A stretch of 64,000 nucleotides of DNA from contig NZ_CP065856.1 of NCBI RefSeq assembly GCF_016065055.1, positions 2,417,836 through 2,481,835 of the forward strand, written 5' to 3'. The notes under the pieces were generated by a model that made no database searches, was not told where the DNA came from, and worked only from the letters and a program-made list of their open reading frames with translations. The translations under genes and the position numbers were made by a program. Below, piece after piece: positions 16,311-25,260 of the stretch (within the stretch, counting starts at the first letter, position 1; each line of letters begins with the position of its first letter). Source of the DNA: Halosimplex litoreum. GTDB taxonomy: Archaea; Halobacteriota; Halobacteria; Halobacteriales; Haloarculaceae.

Positions 16311-18266
16311 ATGGGTGATACGGGACAGGTATCGGTCGGATGGGAGAGCGTGGTTCGGGCCGTGCCGGGAGGGGTGGGAGTCCAGGAAGAGGAGGCGCTG
16401 GCGTACGTCTCCCCGACGTTCGCCGGGATCGTCGGCCGGAGTCGCGAGAAGTTGCGGGACAGTCCGTGGGAGTCGCTGTTCGAGCCGGGGGCCTCCGAGC
16501 GGATGCGGGCGGCGCTCGACGCGGCCCGGACCGGCGGCCGCTGGCGGGGCGAGGTGTCGATGGTTGGTGCGGGGAGAGTGCCCGTCGAGCTGTCGCTCTC
16601 CTCGCCGGCGGGGACCGACGCAGTCGTCTGGTGGCTCTCCGGACGGGACCCCGAAGCGGCGGACGAGCACGACGCCGAGACGCTCCCGCGGGGCACGTCG
16701 GCCCGGCTGGCGCGGACGGTCCTGAACACTATCGACGACGTCGTCTACGTCATCGCCGAGGACAGCAGCTTCTGGTTCTGGAACGAGCGACTCGCCGAGA
16801 CGACGGGGTACAGTCACGAGGAGATCGCGGCCATGGACCCCATGGAGTTCATCCCGGAGGACCAACACGAGTACGTCCCGGGGTTGCGGGAAGCGATCGA
16901 GAGCATCGAGGACCGCCGCGTCGAGGTGGACATCCTCACCGCCGACGGGGAGCGCGTCCCCCACGAGTTCAGTGGGACGACCTTCGAGGACCCGGAGACC
17001 GGCCGTTCGTTCAGGTGCGGCGTCGCGCGCGACATCTCGGAGCGGCGCGAGCGCGAGCGGACGCTGCGACGCCAGCGTGACGAACTGGCGACGCTGAACC
17101 GCATCAACGCGCTCCTGTTCGAGACCGCCCGGGAGGCGATCCGGACGGGCAGCTGGGAGGCGGTCACGCGGGTCCTCTGCGAGCAGGTCGTGGCGTCGGA
17201 GTTCTACCGGTTCGCCTGGGTCGGCCGATTCGACCGGGGCACGGACCGGCTCGCACGCGTCGCCGCCGACGGTGTCGACGGCGGCCTCGAGACGATCCGG
17301 ACCGACGGGCCGGCCGACGGTGAGGACCGTGACGTCGTGAGGCGGGCGGTGCACACCGGCGAACTCGCGGTGACGAGGCGACGGGACGGAGCCGCGTGGC
17401 GGTGGGACGAAACCGCGGTGGACGGCGGGATCGGGTCGGTCGCCGCCGTCCCGCTCGACCACGACGGAACCGTCTACGGCTGTCTCGTGCTCGGGACGGA
17501 GCGGCCGGACGCGTTCGAACCCCGCGAGCGGACCGGTCTGGAGGTGCTCGGTCGGCTCGTCGGGATCGTGTTGCACGCCGCACGGACCCAGAAGCTGCTG
17601 TTCGCGGACTCCGTCGTCGAACTCGAGTTCGAGGCGGCGCGCGGCGAGTCGCCGCTCCTCTCGGTCGGGTCCGAGCTGGACTGCACGCTGTCGCTCGACG
17701 GGTACGTTCCGGGCGGCGAGGGATGGGTCCTTTACCTGTCGACCGAGAGGCTGGCCCCGACCGAGGTGGCGAACGCCGTCGGCCAGAACCCCCGCGTCGA
17801 GACCGTGCGGGCGATCACCGGCGGCGACCGGTCGGCGCGGTTCGAGGTGGGCGTCTCCGCGTCGTCGCTCCTCGACGTCGTCACCGACGCCGGCGCCGCC
17901 GTTCGGACGGCCACCGTCACGCCGACGGAGACACGGTTCGTCGTCGAAGCCCCGATCGACGCCGACATCCGCCGGATCGTCGACCGGGTCGTCGCGGCGT
18001 TCCCGGAGGCGGACCCGCTCGCCACCCGCGAACGGAACCGCGAGCCCGTGACCGTCGGCCGGCCCGGCGGCGTCCTCGACGAGCTGACCGCCCGCCAGCG
18101 GGAGGTCCTCGAAGCCGCCTACCGGGCCGGTTACTTCGCCTGGCCGCGCGAGAGTACCGCCGAGGAGGTCGCCGATGCGCTCGGGATCGCCCCGTCGACG
18201 GTCCACGCCCACCTCCGGAAGAGCGAGGCGAACATCCTGTCGGAACTGCTCGACACCGCGGCATAG
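16311..18266 (+). CDS. PAS-PAS-GAF-Bat HTH sensor-regulator
   Basis: A 651-residue one-component regulator of the bacterio-opsin-activator type. A divergent PAS occupies about residues 8-110. A second PAS (about 130-245) opens LNTIDDVVYVIAEDSSFWFWNERLAETTGYS and ends GVARDISERR. A GAF domain follows (about 265-430; YRFAWVGRFDRG), then the Bat domain (about 435-585), then an HTH_10 domain at about 595-648 with LTARQREVLEAAYRAGYFAWPR and APSTVHAHLRKSE. Such proteins couple light, oxygen or redox sensing to transcription. No membrane segment and no kinase core. Target genes are unknown. Confidence 0.93.
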   Translation: MGDTGQVSVGWESVVRAVPGGVGVQEEEALAYVSPTFAGIVGRSREKLRDSPWESLFEPGASERMRAALDAARTGGRWRGEVSMVGAGRVPVELSLSSPAGTDAVVWWLSGRDPEAADEHDAETLPRGTSARLARTVLNTIDDVVYVIAEDSSFWFWNERLAETTGYSHEEIAAMDPMEFIPEDQHEYVPGLREAIESIEDRRVEVDILTADGERVPHEFSGTTFEDPETGRSFRCGVARDISERRERERTLRRQRDELATLNRINALLFETAREAIRTGSWEAVTRVLCEQVVASEFYRFAWVGRFDRGTDRLARVAADGVDGGLETIRTDGPADGEDRDVVRRAVHTGELAVTRRRDGAAWRWDETAVDGGIGSVAAVPLDHDGTVYGCLVLGTERPDAFEPRERTGLEVLGRLVGIVLHAARTQKLLFADSVVELEFEAARGESPLLSVGSELDCTLSLDGYVPGGEGWVLYLSTERLAPTEVANAVGQNPRVETVRAITGGDRSARFEVGVSASSLLDVVTDAGAAVRTATVTPTETRFVVEAPIDADIRRIVDRVVAAFPEADPLATRERNREPVTVGRPGGVLDELTARQREVLEAAYRAGYFAWPRESTAEEVADALGIAPSTVHAHLRKSEANILSELLDTAA

Positions 18267-18317
18267 CGAGCCGTCGACTCCCGCGGACGCGCCGCGGAGC
18301 GGTCCGACCGAGCGCGC

Positions 18318-19700
18318 TCACTCCTTCTCGCCGGCGCCGACGGCGCTCTCGCCGACGGGTTCGTGACCGTCGATGACCGCCTGGCCGTTCATGTACGGCC
18401 GTAGCGGTTCGGGGACGGTGACGGTGCCGTCGTCGTTCTGGTAGTACTCCATGATCGCGACCATCACGCGCGGCACGGCGACCCCCGACCCGTTGAGGGT
18501 GTGGAGGTACTCGGCCGATTCGTGCCGTTCCGGTCGGTATCGGAGCCCGGCCCGCCGGGCCTGGAAGTCCTCGAAGTTCGAGACCGACGAGACCTCCAGC
18601 CAACGACCGCCCACGTCGGGACCCTCGTCCATGTCGTCGCCGGGCGCCCACACCTCGATGTCGTACTTCTTGGCCTGGGTGAACCCCATGTCGCCGGTGC
18701 ACATGTCCAGTACGCGGTAGGGCAGCCCGAGTCGCTGGAGCACCTCCTCGGCTTCGCTCAGGAGGTCCTCCAGCCGGTCGTAGCTCTCCTCGGGGCGGAC
18801 GAAGTTGACGAGTTCGACCTTGTTGAACTGGTGGACGCGGACGTACCCGCGGGTCTCGGTGCCGTGTTCGCCAGCTTCACGGCGGAAATTGGGCGAGAAC
18901 GCCTGGTGTTTCAGGGGGAGGTCGTCGTCGAGCAGGATCTCGTCGCGGTACATGTTGGTGACCGGCACCTCCGCAGTGGGGAGCAGCCACAGGTCGTCGT
19001 CGTCGTAGTCGTCGTCCTGGCGGGCCTCCACGCGGTAGGCGTCCTCGGCGAATTTGGGGAGCTGGCCGGTCCCGCGCATCGACGCGGAGTTGACCGGGAT
19101 CGGCGGGGACACCTCGACGTAGTCCTGTTCCTCGTGGACGTCGAGGAAGAACTGGATCAGCGCCCGTTCGAGTTTGGCGCCGTCGCCCTTGACGAACTGG
19201 AAGCCCCCGCCCGACACTTTCGCGCCGCGCTCGAAGTCCAAGATATCGAGCTCCTCGCCCAGGTCGTAGTGTGGAGTCACGTCGTCGGGGTCGACCCGCA
19301 GGTCGTCGAAGCCCTCGCGGTAGCGCTCGACGTTGTCGCTCTCGTCCTCGCCCGTGGGGACCGACTCGTGGGGGACGTTCGGGATCGTCAGGAGGCGCTC
19401 CTCTAGTTCCGTCTGGAGTTCGTCCGCGCGGTCCTCGACGTCCTGAAGCTCGTCTTTGAGTTCCTGGGAGCGCTCGATGGCCTCCTGGGCCTCTTCGTCT
19501 CTCCCTTCCTGTTTCAGCTCGCCGATCCGACTGGAGACCTCGTTGCGCTCGTGGCGGAGGCTGTCGCCGTGGGCCTTCAGTTCGCGCCACTCCTCGTCCA
19601 TCTCGAGGATATCGTCCAAGTCGACGCCCGTGACGCCCTTGCGCTCGATGGCGTCGCGGACCCGTTCGGGGTTCTCCCGAACGAACTGCCTGCTTAACAT
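18318..19700 (-). CDS. serS: Seryl-tRNA synthetase
   Basis: A 460-residue class II aminoacyl-tRNA synthetase charging tRNA-Ser. The N-terminal coiled-coil arm that grips the tRNA long arm lies at about residues 30-110. The catalytic domain shows LLPTAEVPVTNMYRDEIL, motif 2 FRREAGEHGTETRGYVRVHQF and motif 3 NGSGVAVPRVMVAIMEYYQ. It is the standard bacterial/haloarchaeal type. The ATG at 19700 (MLSRQFVREN) matches the usual start; the frame stays open upstream through the palindromic repeat and that extension is rejected. Its 5' region contains palindromic element B. Confidence 0.97.
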   Translation of the reverse strand: MLSRQFVRENPERVRDAIERKGVTGVDLDDILEMDEEWRELKAHGDSLRHERNEVSSRIGELKQEGRDEEAQEAIERSQELKDELQDVEDRADELQTELEERLLTIPNVPHESVPTGEDESDNVERYREGFDDLRVDPDDVTPHYDLGEELDILDFERGAKVSGGGFQFVKGDGAKLERALIQFFLDVHEEQDYVEVSPPIPVNSASMRGTGQLPKFAEDAYRVEARQDDDYDDDDLWLLPTAEVPVTNMYRDEILLDDDLPLKHQAFSPNFRREAGEHGTETRGYVRVHQFNKVELVNFVRPEESYDRLEDLLSEAEEVLQRLGLPYRVLDMCTGDMGFTQAKKYDIEVWAPGDDMDEGPDVGGRWLEVSSVSNFEDFQARRAGLRYRPERHESAEYLHTLNGSGVAVPRVMVAIMEYYQNDDGTVTVPEPLRPYMNGQAVIDGHEPVGESAVGAGEKE

Positions 19701-19818
19701 GGTCGGCGCTTCTCGATGGAGGGAAGTAGGCGTGTCGGTCCGATGTGGATCGGTCTCGGTGTGGAGCGGTGAGAACGGAACAACGGTGAACGCGACCGCC
19801 GCTCGAACTGGACCGCAG

Positions 19819-20092
19819 AACAGCGTGAAAGCCCCCGCCGTCTCGGCTCCCGGGACTCGCTGCGCTCCTCGGCTCACTCCGTTCGCCTGCGGTGCTTACG
19901 TCGTCTGGGTTCGCCGAGACGGCGGCCCCTTTCATTCCCGCCCGCACAGACCGACCGGTCAGCCGACACGGGTGGGAATGAAAGGGGCGACGCGTTCGAC
20001 GACGGCCGACGACGCAAGCACTGCAGCGAACGCAGTGAGCGAAGCGCGCAGCGAGGCGCCCGAGTCGAACGCGTCGGGGCTTTCACGCTGTT
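19819..20092. repeat. Modular palindromic element, copy B (two-armed)
   Basis: A 274-bp element with the same terminal inverted repeats as copy A (19819-19833 and 20078-20092). Around a central hairpin (18-bp arms 19926-19943 and 19970-19987, one G-U-type difference) lie two arms in opposite orientation. The left arm is closed by a 13-bp stem (19835-19847 with 19913-19925, CCGCCGTCTCGGC). The right arm is closed by another 13-bp stem (19988-20000 with 20064-20076, CGACGCGTTCGAC). The loops (63-65 nt) share a core with copy A including AAGCAC, GCGAACG, AGTGAGC and CGCAGCGAG, the left one on the opposite strand. Stem sequences are unrelated yet perfectly complementary. It lies between serS and an alpha/beta hydrolase, which are divergent. 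No encoded protein. Confidence 0.87.
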
Positions 20093-20095
20093 CGC

Positions 20096-20224
20096 GGTCG
20101 TGGAGTTGGCGGTCGTGGAGTTGGCGGTCGTGGAGTTGGCGGTCGTGGAGTTGGCGGTCGTGGAGTTGGCGGTCGTAGAGTTGGCGGTCGTGGAGTTGGC
20201 GGTCGTGGAGTTGGCGGTCGTGGC
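20096..20224. repeat. Tandem repeat, 15-bp period, eight copies
   Basis: Eight units of GGTCGTGGAGTTGGC from 20096 to 20215 (one unit with a single substitution) and a 9-bp partial unit. It begins four bases after the right end of palindromic element B, the same relative place as the 24-bp repeat behind copy A. It is not coding: it precedes the start of the next gene by 84 bp. Confidence 0.95.
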
Positions 20225-20307
20225 AGTCGCGATCAGAGGGATCGCATGAGGAACCGATACACATCGGAACGATACCCGTTTGTACGCAGAGCCGTAGGCA
20301 CAGACAC

Positions 20308-21159
20308 ATGACCGAGCCGTCGACGATCGAGTTGCCGGACGGCCGAACGCTGTCGTACGCCGAGTACGGCGACCCCGAGGGGACGCCCGTGTTCGCCTTC
20401 CACGGCGTCATCGGGTCGCGACTGATGTGGTCGCTGTGTGACGACGAGGCCCGCGAACGCGACGTCCGCCTGATCGCACCCGACCGCCCGGGCTTCGGCG
20501 CGTCGTCGTTCCATCGCGACCGGCGACTGCTCGATTGGCCGGCGGACGTGACCGCGCTGGCCGATTCGCTGGGCGTCGACCGCTTCGGGGTGACTGGGTT
20601 TTCGGGGGGCGGCCCCCACGCGATGGCCTGTGCCCACGCCGTGCCGGAGCGCGTGCGCGGCGTCTCGCTGGTGAGCACGGTGACGCCGCCGGAGACGCGT
20701 GACCACGCGAACCCGTTCAACGAGGCGGTGCTGTCTGCGACGCGGTTCGTCCCGGGGTTCTCCCAGGCGGCGTTCGCGTCGTCGGCGTGGCTGGCGGACA
20801 ACGCCTGGCCGCAGTTCCGCACGGCGCTGAAAGTCGGGTCGCCGCCCGAGGACCGGGCGATATTCGACGGGCCGGCGGGCGAGACGCTGTTCGCCGACGG
20901 CGCCGAGGCGTTCCGCAACGGCTCCCGCGGGCCGGCCCACGACCTCCCGCTGGTCGGGAACGATTGGGGGTTCGACGCTCGCGACTGTCCCCACGACGTG
21001 GCCCTCTGGCACGGGCGGAGCGACGCGACGGTCGGTCCCGACCTGGCGCGGGCGTTCGGCGACCTGCTCCCCGGGGCGGACCTCTATCTCGGCGACGGCG
21101 CCCACTACTCGACGTACGTCGACAACCGCGGGGCAATTTTGGACGCCGCGGCGGAGTAG
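20308..21159 (+). CDS. Alpha/beta hydrolase
   Basis: A 283-residue cytoplasmic hydrolase. An HGVIGSR oxyanion-hole region follows strand 3. The nucleophile elbow is GFSGGG with Ser about residue 99, the acid is likely Asp in WHGRSDATV, and the catalytic His lies in GDGAHYSTY. The cap region carries many aromatic residues. Typical reactions are ester, lactone or epoxide hydrolysis; the substrate is not evident. The ATG at 20308 starts at the first strand and lies 216 bp after palindromic element B. Confidence 0.88.
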   Translation: MTEPSTIELPDGRTLSYAEYGDPEGTPVFAFHGVIGSRLMWSLCDDEARERDVRLIAPDRPGFGASSFHRDRRLLDWPADVTALADSLGVDRFGVTGFSGGGPHAMACAHAVPERVRGVSLVSTVTPPETRDHANPFNEAVLSATRFVPGFSQAAFASSAWLADNAWPQFRTALKVGSPPEDRAIFDGPAGETLFADGAEAFRNGSRGPAHDLPLVGNDWGFDARDCPHDVALWHGRSDATVGPDLARAFGDLLPGADLYLGDGAHYSTYVDNRGAILDAAAE

Positions 21160-21252
21160 GTGCCACGCAATCGCCGCCTGCAGCGGTATCGGGTAAAGTG
21201 ACCGCCAGCTTTACTACCGATACTTGATCTTTTGTCCGGTAGTGATCCATCC

Positions 21253-24162
21253 GTGACGGGATTGTGTCCGGGACGAAGCGATTCTGTTAGTGTTCTCGTC
21301 GTGTTGCTCGTGTTCACCAGCGCGGTCGGCGGCGTCGTCGTGGGGGCAGCGGGTGCCGCGGACGCGAGTAGCGCCGAAACGGCGGACTACCGGATGGACG
21401 TGACCGGGACGCTCACTACCGGTGACTGGTACGTCGACCGGTTCGGATACCACGACAACTACACGTTCTACGGGGAGAGCGGAGACAACGTCACCGCCGC
21501 GCTCCGCCAGACCGTCGGTGAGGACGAGAACGTACAGGAGCTGCAGCTGTGGTTGGTCGCGCCGAGCGGTGAGATCGAGACGAGCGAATCGCTGCGTCTC
21601 AAGTACGACCCCTACCAAAACATCAGCGTCGACACTGCTCTCGACGAGACTGGCACATATACGCTCGTGGCAGGGACGACGAACGACGACCCGAACTTCG
21701 ATTACCGGCTCCGGCTCCGTGAGCGACTCGCGACGGCCGATACCGTCGCCTACGGCGACAGAGTCGATGGCGCGGTCACCGCGACCGACGCCTTCTCCGA
21801 CGGGGCCGGGACCGGCGGCGACGACCTCCCCGTGCTTCGAGGGTACCACGACGTCTACGCCTTCGACGGGGTCGAAGGCGACAACGTCACCGCCGAGCTT
21901 CGCCAGACCGTCGGCGAGGACGAGACGGCCGAGCGGCTCGTACTCAAGATGATCGCGCCCAGTGGGGAGGTCGAGACGGTCGAACAGCTCGACATCGAGT
22001 ACGACCCCTACCAGAACATCAGCGTCGACACCTCCCTCGACGAGACCGGCACCTATAGGCTGGTCGTCACAGGCGGGACGGTTACGGGAACCTTCGATTA
22101 CGAGTTGCGCTTCCACCGCCCGTTCGAACCGAACGAGGCGATCGCCTACGGTGACCGGGTCTCCGGTGCGATCACGAAATCGGACGCCTTCTCGGTGTAC
22201 TCGGGGAGTGACCGCGACGACATCCCCGTGCTCGAGGGGTACCACGACGTCTACACGTTCGAGGGCGAGGTCGGCGAGAACGTCACCGCCGAGCTTCGCC
22301 AGACCACCGGGACGGACGAGCCCGCCGAGCCGATCCTGCTGAAACTGGTGGGGCCCGACGGCGGGATCGAAGCGGTCGACCAGCACGACCTCGAGTACGA
22401 TGCCTACCAGAACGTCAGTGTCGACACTTCCCTCGACGCAAACGGCACTTACCGGCTCGTGGTCTCCAGCGCGCGAGTCACCGACACCTTCGATTACGAG
22501 TTGCGCTTCCACCGTCCGTTCGAACCGAACGAGGCGATCGCCTACGGCGACCGGGTCTCCGGTGCGATCACGAAATCGGACGCGTTCTCGGTGTACTCGG
22601 GGAGCGACCGCGACGACATCCCCGTGCTCGAGGGGTACCACGACGTCTACACGTTCGAGGGCGAGGTCGGCGACAACGTTACCGCCGAGCTCCGCCAGAC
22701 CACCGGGACGGACGAGCCCGCCGAGCCGATCCTGCTGAAACTGGTGGGGCCCGACGGCGGGATCGAAGCGGTCGACCAGCACGACCTCGAGTACGATGCC
22801 TACCAGAACGTCAGTGTCGACACTTCCCTCGACGCAAACGGCACTTACCGGCTCGTGGTCACCAGCGCGCGAGTCACGGACACCTTCGACTACCAGTTGC
22901 GCCTCCACCGCTCGCTGGCGACGGGGGATTCGCTGGCGTACGGTGACCGGGTCTCCGGTGCGATCACGAAATCGGACGCGTTCTCGGTGTACTCGGGGAG
23001 CGACCGCGACGACATCCCCGTGCTCGAGGGGTACCACGACATCTACACGTTCGAGGGCGAGGTCGGCGAGAACGTCACCGCCGAGCTCCGCCAGACCACC
23101 GGGACGGACGAGCCCGCCGAGCCGATCCTGCTGAAGCTGGTAGCACCGAGCGGCGAGGTCGAAGCCGTCGAACAACACGACCTCGAGTACGACCCCAACC
23201 TGAACATCAGTCTCGACTCCTCGCTCGACGAGACCGGCATCTACCGGCTCGTGGTCACGAGCGCGGAAGTGACCGACACCTTCGACTATCGACTCCGGCT
23301 CCACGAACGCCTGGCGACGAACGAGACGCTCGCCTACGGCGACCGGGTCACTGGCGCGGTCACCACCGCCGACGACTTCTCCGACGTCGACGGGACCGAC
23401 GACGGACTCCCGACGCTCGACGGCTACCACGACGTCTACGCCGTCGAGGGTGAGGCGGGCGAGAACGTCAGCGCGGTACTCGAACAGACCGGGAGCGGTT
23501 CCGCCGAAGCGATCACGCTGAAACTGGTCGCGCCGAGCGGCGACCTCGAAGCCGTCGACCAGTACGACCTCCAGTACGACAGCGACAACAGCGTCGGCGT
23601 CGACACCGCCCTCGAAGAGACGGGGCGGTACAAGCTGGTCGTCGAGGGGATACAACTCACGGACACGTTCGAGTACGCGCTGAACGTGACCGGTCCTGCC
23701 CCCGAACCGACGACGCCGCCGACCGCGGCGCTGTCGGTCTCGCCGGCGACCGCGACGGTCGGCGAGACAGTGACCTTCGAGGCCGAAGCGTCGACGGACA
23801 CCGACGGCTCGGTCGTCGAGTACGCCTGGGACTTCGACGGCGACGGGACGGTCGACCGGACGACGACGACGGCGACGGTGACACACGACTACGGAGCCAG
23901 CGGCGACTACGCCGCGAGCGTGACCGTCACCGACGGCGACGGGCTAACGGATTCGACGAGCGAGACGGTCACGGTCGAAGCCGCGAACCAGATCCCGGAC
24001 GATGCAGTCTACGAACCGGGAAGTGTCGCCGCCGAGTTCGACGCCGACACCGACGGCCGAATTAGCATCGGTGAACTCGCGACAGCGGCAGAGACCTTCG
24101 CGTCCGGCGAACTCCGGATCTCCGGACTCGCGACGATAGCGGAAGCGTTTGCCGCCAGCTGA
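21253..24162 (+). CDS. Secreted six-repeat PPC-like / PKD / dockerin-like surface protein
   Basis: About 969 residues. A Sec-type signal (VLVVLLVFTSAVGGVVVGAAGAADA) is followed by six beta-rich repeats resembling PPC (pre-peptidase C-terminal) domains: YGDRVSGAIT, HDVYTFEGEVGENVTAELRQ, and a GTYRLVV strand. The spacing is exactly 396 bp, or 132 residues, for all six; equivalent points fall at 21748, 22144, 22540, 22936 and 23332. Units 3-5 are almost identical DNA. A PKD domain follows (YAWDFDGDGTVD), then a dockerin-like EF-hand DADTDGRISIGEL near the C-terminus. Many N-x-S/T sequons suggest N-glycosylation. No ATG is available: TTG at 21232 or GTG at 21253 could start it, the latter chosen. 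Probably an adhesin or binding protein; partner unknown. Confidence 0.87.
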   Translation: MTGLCPGRSDSVSVLVVLLVFTSAVGGVVVGAAGAADASSAETADYRMDVTGTLTTGDWYVDRFGYHDNYTFYGESGDNVTAALRQTVGEDENVQELQLWLVAPSGEIETSESLRLKYDPYQNISVDTALDETGTYTLVAGTTNDDPNFDYRLRLRERLATADTVAYGDRVDGAVTATDAFSDGAGTGGDDLPVLRGYHDVYAFDGVEGDNVTAELRQTVGEDETAERLVLKMIAPSGEVETVEQLDIEYDPYQNISVDTSLDETGTYRLVVTGGTVTGTFDYELRFHRPFEPNEAIAYGDRVSGAITKSDAFSVYSGSDRDDIPVLEGYHDVYTFEGEVGENVTAELRQTTGTDEPAEPILLKLVGPDGGIEAVDQHDLEYDAYQNVSVDTSLDANGTYRLVVSSARVTDTFDYELRFHRPFEPNEAIAYGDRVSGAITKSDAFSVYSGSDRDDIPVLEGYHDVYTFEGEVGDNVTAELRQTTGTDEPAEPILLKLVGPDGGIEAVDQHDLEYDAYQNVSVDTSLDANGTYRLVVTSARVTDTFDYQLRLHRSLATGDSLAYGDRVSGAITKSDAFSVYSGSDRDDIPVLEGYHDIYTFEGEVGENVTAELRQTTGTDEPAEPILLKLVAPSGEVEAVEQHDLEYDPNLNISLDSSLDETGIYRLVVTSAEVTDTFDYRLRLHERLATNETLAYGDRVTGAVTTADDFSDVDGTDDGLPTLDGYHDVYAVEGEAGENVSAVLEQTGSGSAEAITLKLVAPSGDLEAVDQYDLQYDSDNSVGVDTALEETGRYKLVVEGIQLTDTFEYALNVTGPAPEPTTPPTAALSVSPATATVGETVTFEAEASTDTDGSVVEYAWDFDGDGTVDRTTTTATVTHDYGASGDYAASVTVTDGDGLTDSTSETVTVEAANQIPDDAVYEPGSVAAEFDADTDGRISIGELATAAETFASGELRISGLATIAEAFAAS

Positions 24163-24293
24163 CTGTCGTCCACGGCGACGGGCGAGTCGCCGGCCAGGAG
24201 ACCATCCCCGTCGCCGACGTGACCGCGCCGTTCAACGCGATCGCTGGACAGCCCGACGCGAACGCTTTTGCGCACGGCAGTCGCCTATCGAAC

Positions 24294-25208
24294 ATGGCCA
24301 TCGGCGACGTATCGGCGGTGACGGTCGGCGACTGCACGGACCTCTCCTTCGTCGACACGGGGATGTACGACACCGAGGCGTACGGCGCGGTGTACCTGAT
24401 CGACGACGAGCGGCCCGCGCTGGTCGACACCGGCATCGGGACCGACTACGAGCGTGTCCTCGATCTCGTTCGCGAGGCGGGTCTCGACCCCGAGGACGTC
24501 GAGGTGATCGCGCTGACGCACGTCCACCTCGACCACGCGGGCGGGGCGGGCTTTCTCGTCGAGGAATGCCCGAACGCCGAGGTGTACGTCCACCCGGTCG
24601 GCGCGCCCCACGTCGCCGACCCCGAGCGGCTGTGGGAAGGGACGAAGTCGGCTGTCGGCGAGCAGATCGAGTTCTACACCGAACCGGAGCCGGTTCCCGA
24701 AGAACGGATCGTCGAGATCGAGGGCGGCGACGCGATCGACCTGGGCGACCACGCCCTCGAAGTCCATCACGCGCCGGGCCACGCGCCCCATCAGGTCGTC
24801 TTCCACGACCCCGAAAACGACGCGGTCTTCACCGCGGACGCGGCGGGCATCTACGCGCCGAGCCGCGACGAGGTCTTCCCGACGAGCCCGCCGCCGAACT
24901 TCGACCCCGAGGGGTGCCAGGACGACATCGACACCCTGCAGGATATCGACCCCGCGGTGCTGTGTTACGCCCACTTCGGGCCGGTCGCGACGGGCGACAA
25001 ACTCGACCGCTACGCCGACGTGCTCGACTCGTGGGTCGAGGCCGTCGCCGAGAAGCGGGCCGAACTGGGCGACGACGCGGCGGTCGTCGACTACTTCGTC
25101 GCCGAGGCCGACGCCGAACGGTCGGTCTGGGGCGCCGAGAAAGCCGACGCCGAGGTGGCGATGAACGTCCGGGGCGTGTTGAGGGCACTGGACCGACGCG
25201 AGGAGTGA
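24294..25208 (+). CDS. Metallo-beta-lactamase-fold hydrolase
   Basis: A 304-residue MBL protein. The metal motif HVHLDHAGG follows an IALT strand, then HHAPGHAPHQ, FTADAAG with the bridging Asp and a late YAHFGPV His. The C-terminal helical part (residues about 240-300) is longer than in simple glyoxalase II types, as in RNase Z/flavorubredoxin-like hydrolases of unknown substrate. The ATG at 24294 is chosen; an in-frame GTG at 24219 lies upstream and the frame remains open there, but the residues do not match the family. Confidence 0.88.
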   Translation: MAIGDVSAVTVGDCTDLSFVDTGMYDTEAYGAVYLIDDERPALVDTGIGTDYERVLDLVREAGLDPEDVEVIALTHVHLDHAGGAGFLVEECPNAEVYVHPVGAPHVADPERLWEGTKSAVGEQIEFYTEPEPVPEERIVEIEGGDAIDLGDHALEVHHAPGHAPHQVVFHDPENDAVFTADAAGIYAPSRDEVFPTSPPPNFDPEGCQDDIDTLQDIDPAVLCYAHFGPVATGDKLDRYADVLDSWVEAVAEKRAELGDDAAVVDYFVAEADAERSVWGAEKADAEVAMNVRGVLRALDRREE

Positions 25209-25260
25209 GTCGCCGGGCGGGAGCGGACGATCCGCCGCTGGACCTGTCGCGGTCCCTCGT

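Noticed and set aside
19456-20178. Open frames running through palindromic element B
   Set aside because: They have no family match, and only reflect the stop-poor GC-rich element and the 15-bp repeat.
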